Assembly (NCBI GenBank): GCA_019843655.1
Contig: JACDQD010000103.1
Location: 13,763,501-13,827,500, forward strand
Source of the DNA: Lethocerus indicus
Taxonomy: Eukaryota; Arthropoda; Insecta; Hemiptera; Belostomatidae
Direction: 5' to 3'
Length of the DNA: 64,000 nucleotides
In this document: positions 63,679 to 64,000 of the stretch, one piece after another
Position numbering within the stretch: position 1 is the stretch's first letter
Layout of the letters: the number at the start of each line of letters is the position of its first letter
Notes under the pieces: generated by a model
Told to the model about the DNA's origin: nothing
Database searches by the model: none
Seen by the model: the letters and a program-made list of their open reading frames with translations, nothing else
Program-made: the position numbers and the translations under genes

Positions 63679-64000
63679 ACGGAAGGGCTAGAAGTAAAAA
63701 ACCGGAGGAGTCGTTATCGATTCCGCGGGCCGCAAAAACGCGTACGGGCTTAGGCCTCTGCCTACAATTGTTCAAATTAAAGCGCGACGAATCAGCGCAG
63801 TTCGAAACATGTGTAGCACAAACGACTCAATCTGTCACGCCGGTTAATAGCGTTTGATTGTCCGCATTATACTTCCCGATGCCTCGCATCGTGTGAAAGT
63901 ATCGTTGAACTCGCAATTTGCATATGAAACGCGATACGTCTGGATCATGGATGTTTCACTGTTAACATTGGATGAACGACGTGAAATTTCCGTATACAAA

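Larger units (their letters stand above)
58545..64000. other. Non-coding stretch
   Basis: No gene is supported. GC-rich blocks lie at about 58960-59220, 61690-62000, 62130-62290, 62750-62960 and 63340-63760. Purine-rich runs lie at 59240-59265, 59485-59515 and 60020-60075. The perfect 24-bp inverted repeat at 60765 sits in AT-rich DNA. Dispersed-repeat copies lie at 59472 and 61043. A 105-codon open frame at 59671-59988 has several Cys and His residues, but they do not fit a zinc-finger spacing I recognise. Confidence 0.6.

Overview
This window looks like nuclear DNA of a eukaryote, and arthropod, probably insect, is my best guess. The guess rests on general character: no packed operon-like genes, no ribosome-binding-site/ORF pairs, stops closely spaced in all six frames, many dinucleotide microsatellites, and alternating AT-rich and GC-rich stretches of a few hundred bases. 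It also rests on a degenerate dispersed repeat (CTGAAGATGGC / GAAACCGGTC) of a kind I associate with arthropod genomes. The species cannot be told from the sequence.

I find no protein-coding gene that I can support. The longest ATG-initiated open frames (193, 186, 163 and 143 codons) show no recognisable domain. They overlap other open frames, or are built from a TG or CT microsatellite, or lie in GC-rich stretches where stops are rare. No transposase, reverse transcriptase, homeodomain, zinc finger or other familiar fold was recognised. I also found no complete tRNA, rRNA or known microRNA by reading. The window is best described as intergenic or long-intron DNA. Small internal exons cannot be excluded without homology searches.

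Layout. About 40 GC-richer blocks of 200-700 bp (for example 2330-2640, 10080-10570, 16740-16980, 20250-20640, 28320-28660, 46360-46860, 51400-51900, 57600-58000, 61680-62300) alternate with AT-rich stretches (for example 24300-24930, 26280-27000, 30640-31270, 45660-46300, 50480-50760, 61140-61560). Sixteen simple-sequence tracts are listed; the longest are (TA)26 at 21121, (TG)25 at 52873 and (AT)23 at 8655.

The most interesting structure is a scattered family of short, decayed repeats, with 14 fragments listed. Several have CTGANGA, then 11-12 bases, then GAAAC-CG-GTC, which is the core arrangement of a hammerhead ribozyme. One locus (25791-25821) can also form a 6-bp stem I. Three fragments (41952, 48856, 56510) share a flanking block, so this is a real repeat family and not only a short motif. 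A second notable object is a perfect 24-bp inverted repeat at 60765-60819, whose loop and inner arm are complementary to a third segment at 60833-60846. Several shorter palindromes, two weak tRNA-like fragments and paired purine/pyrimidine tracts complete the list.
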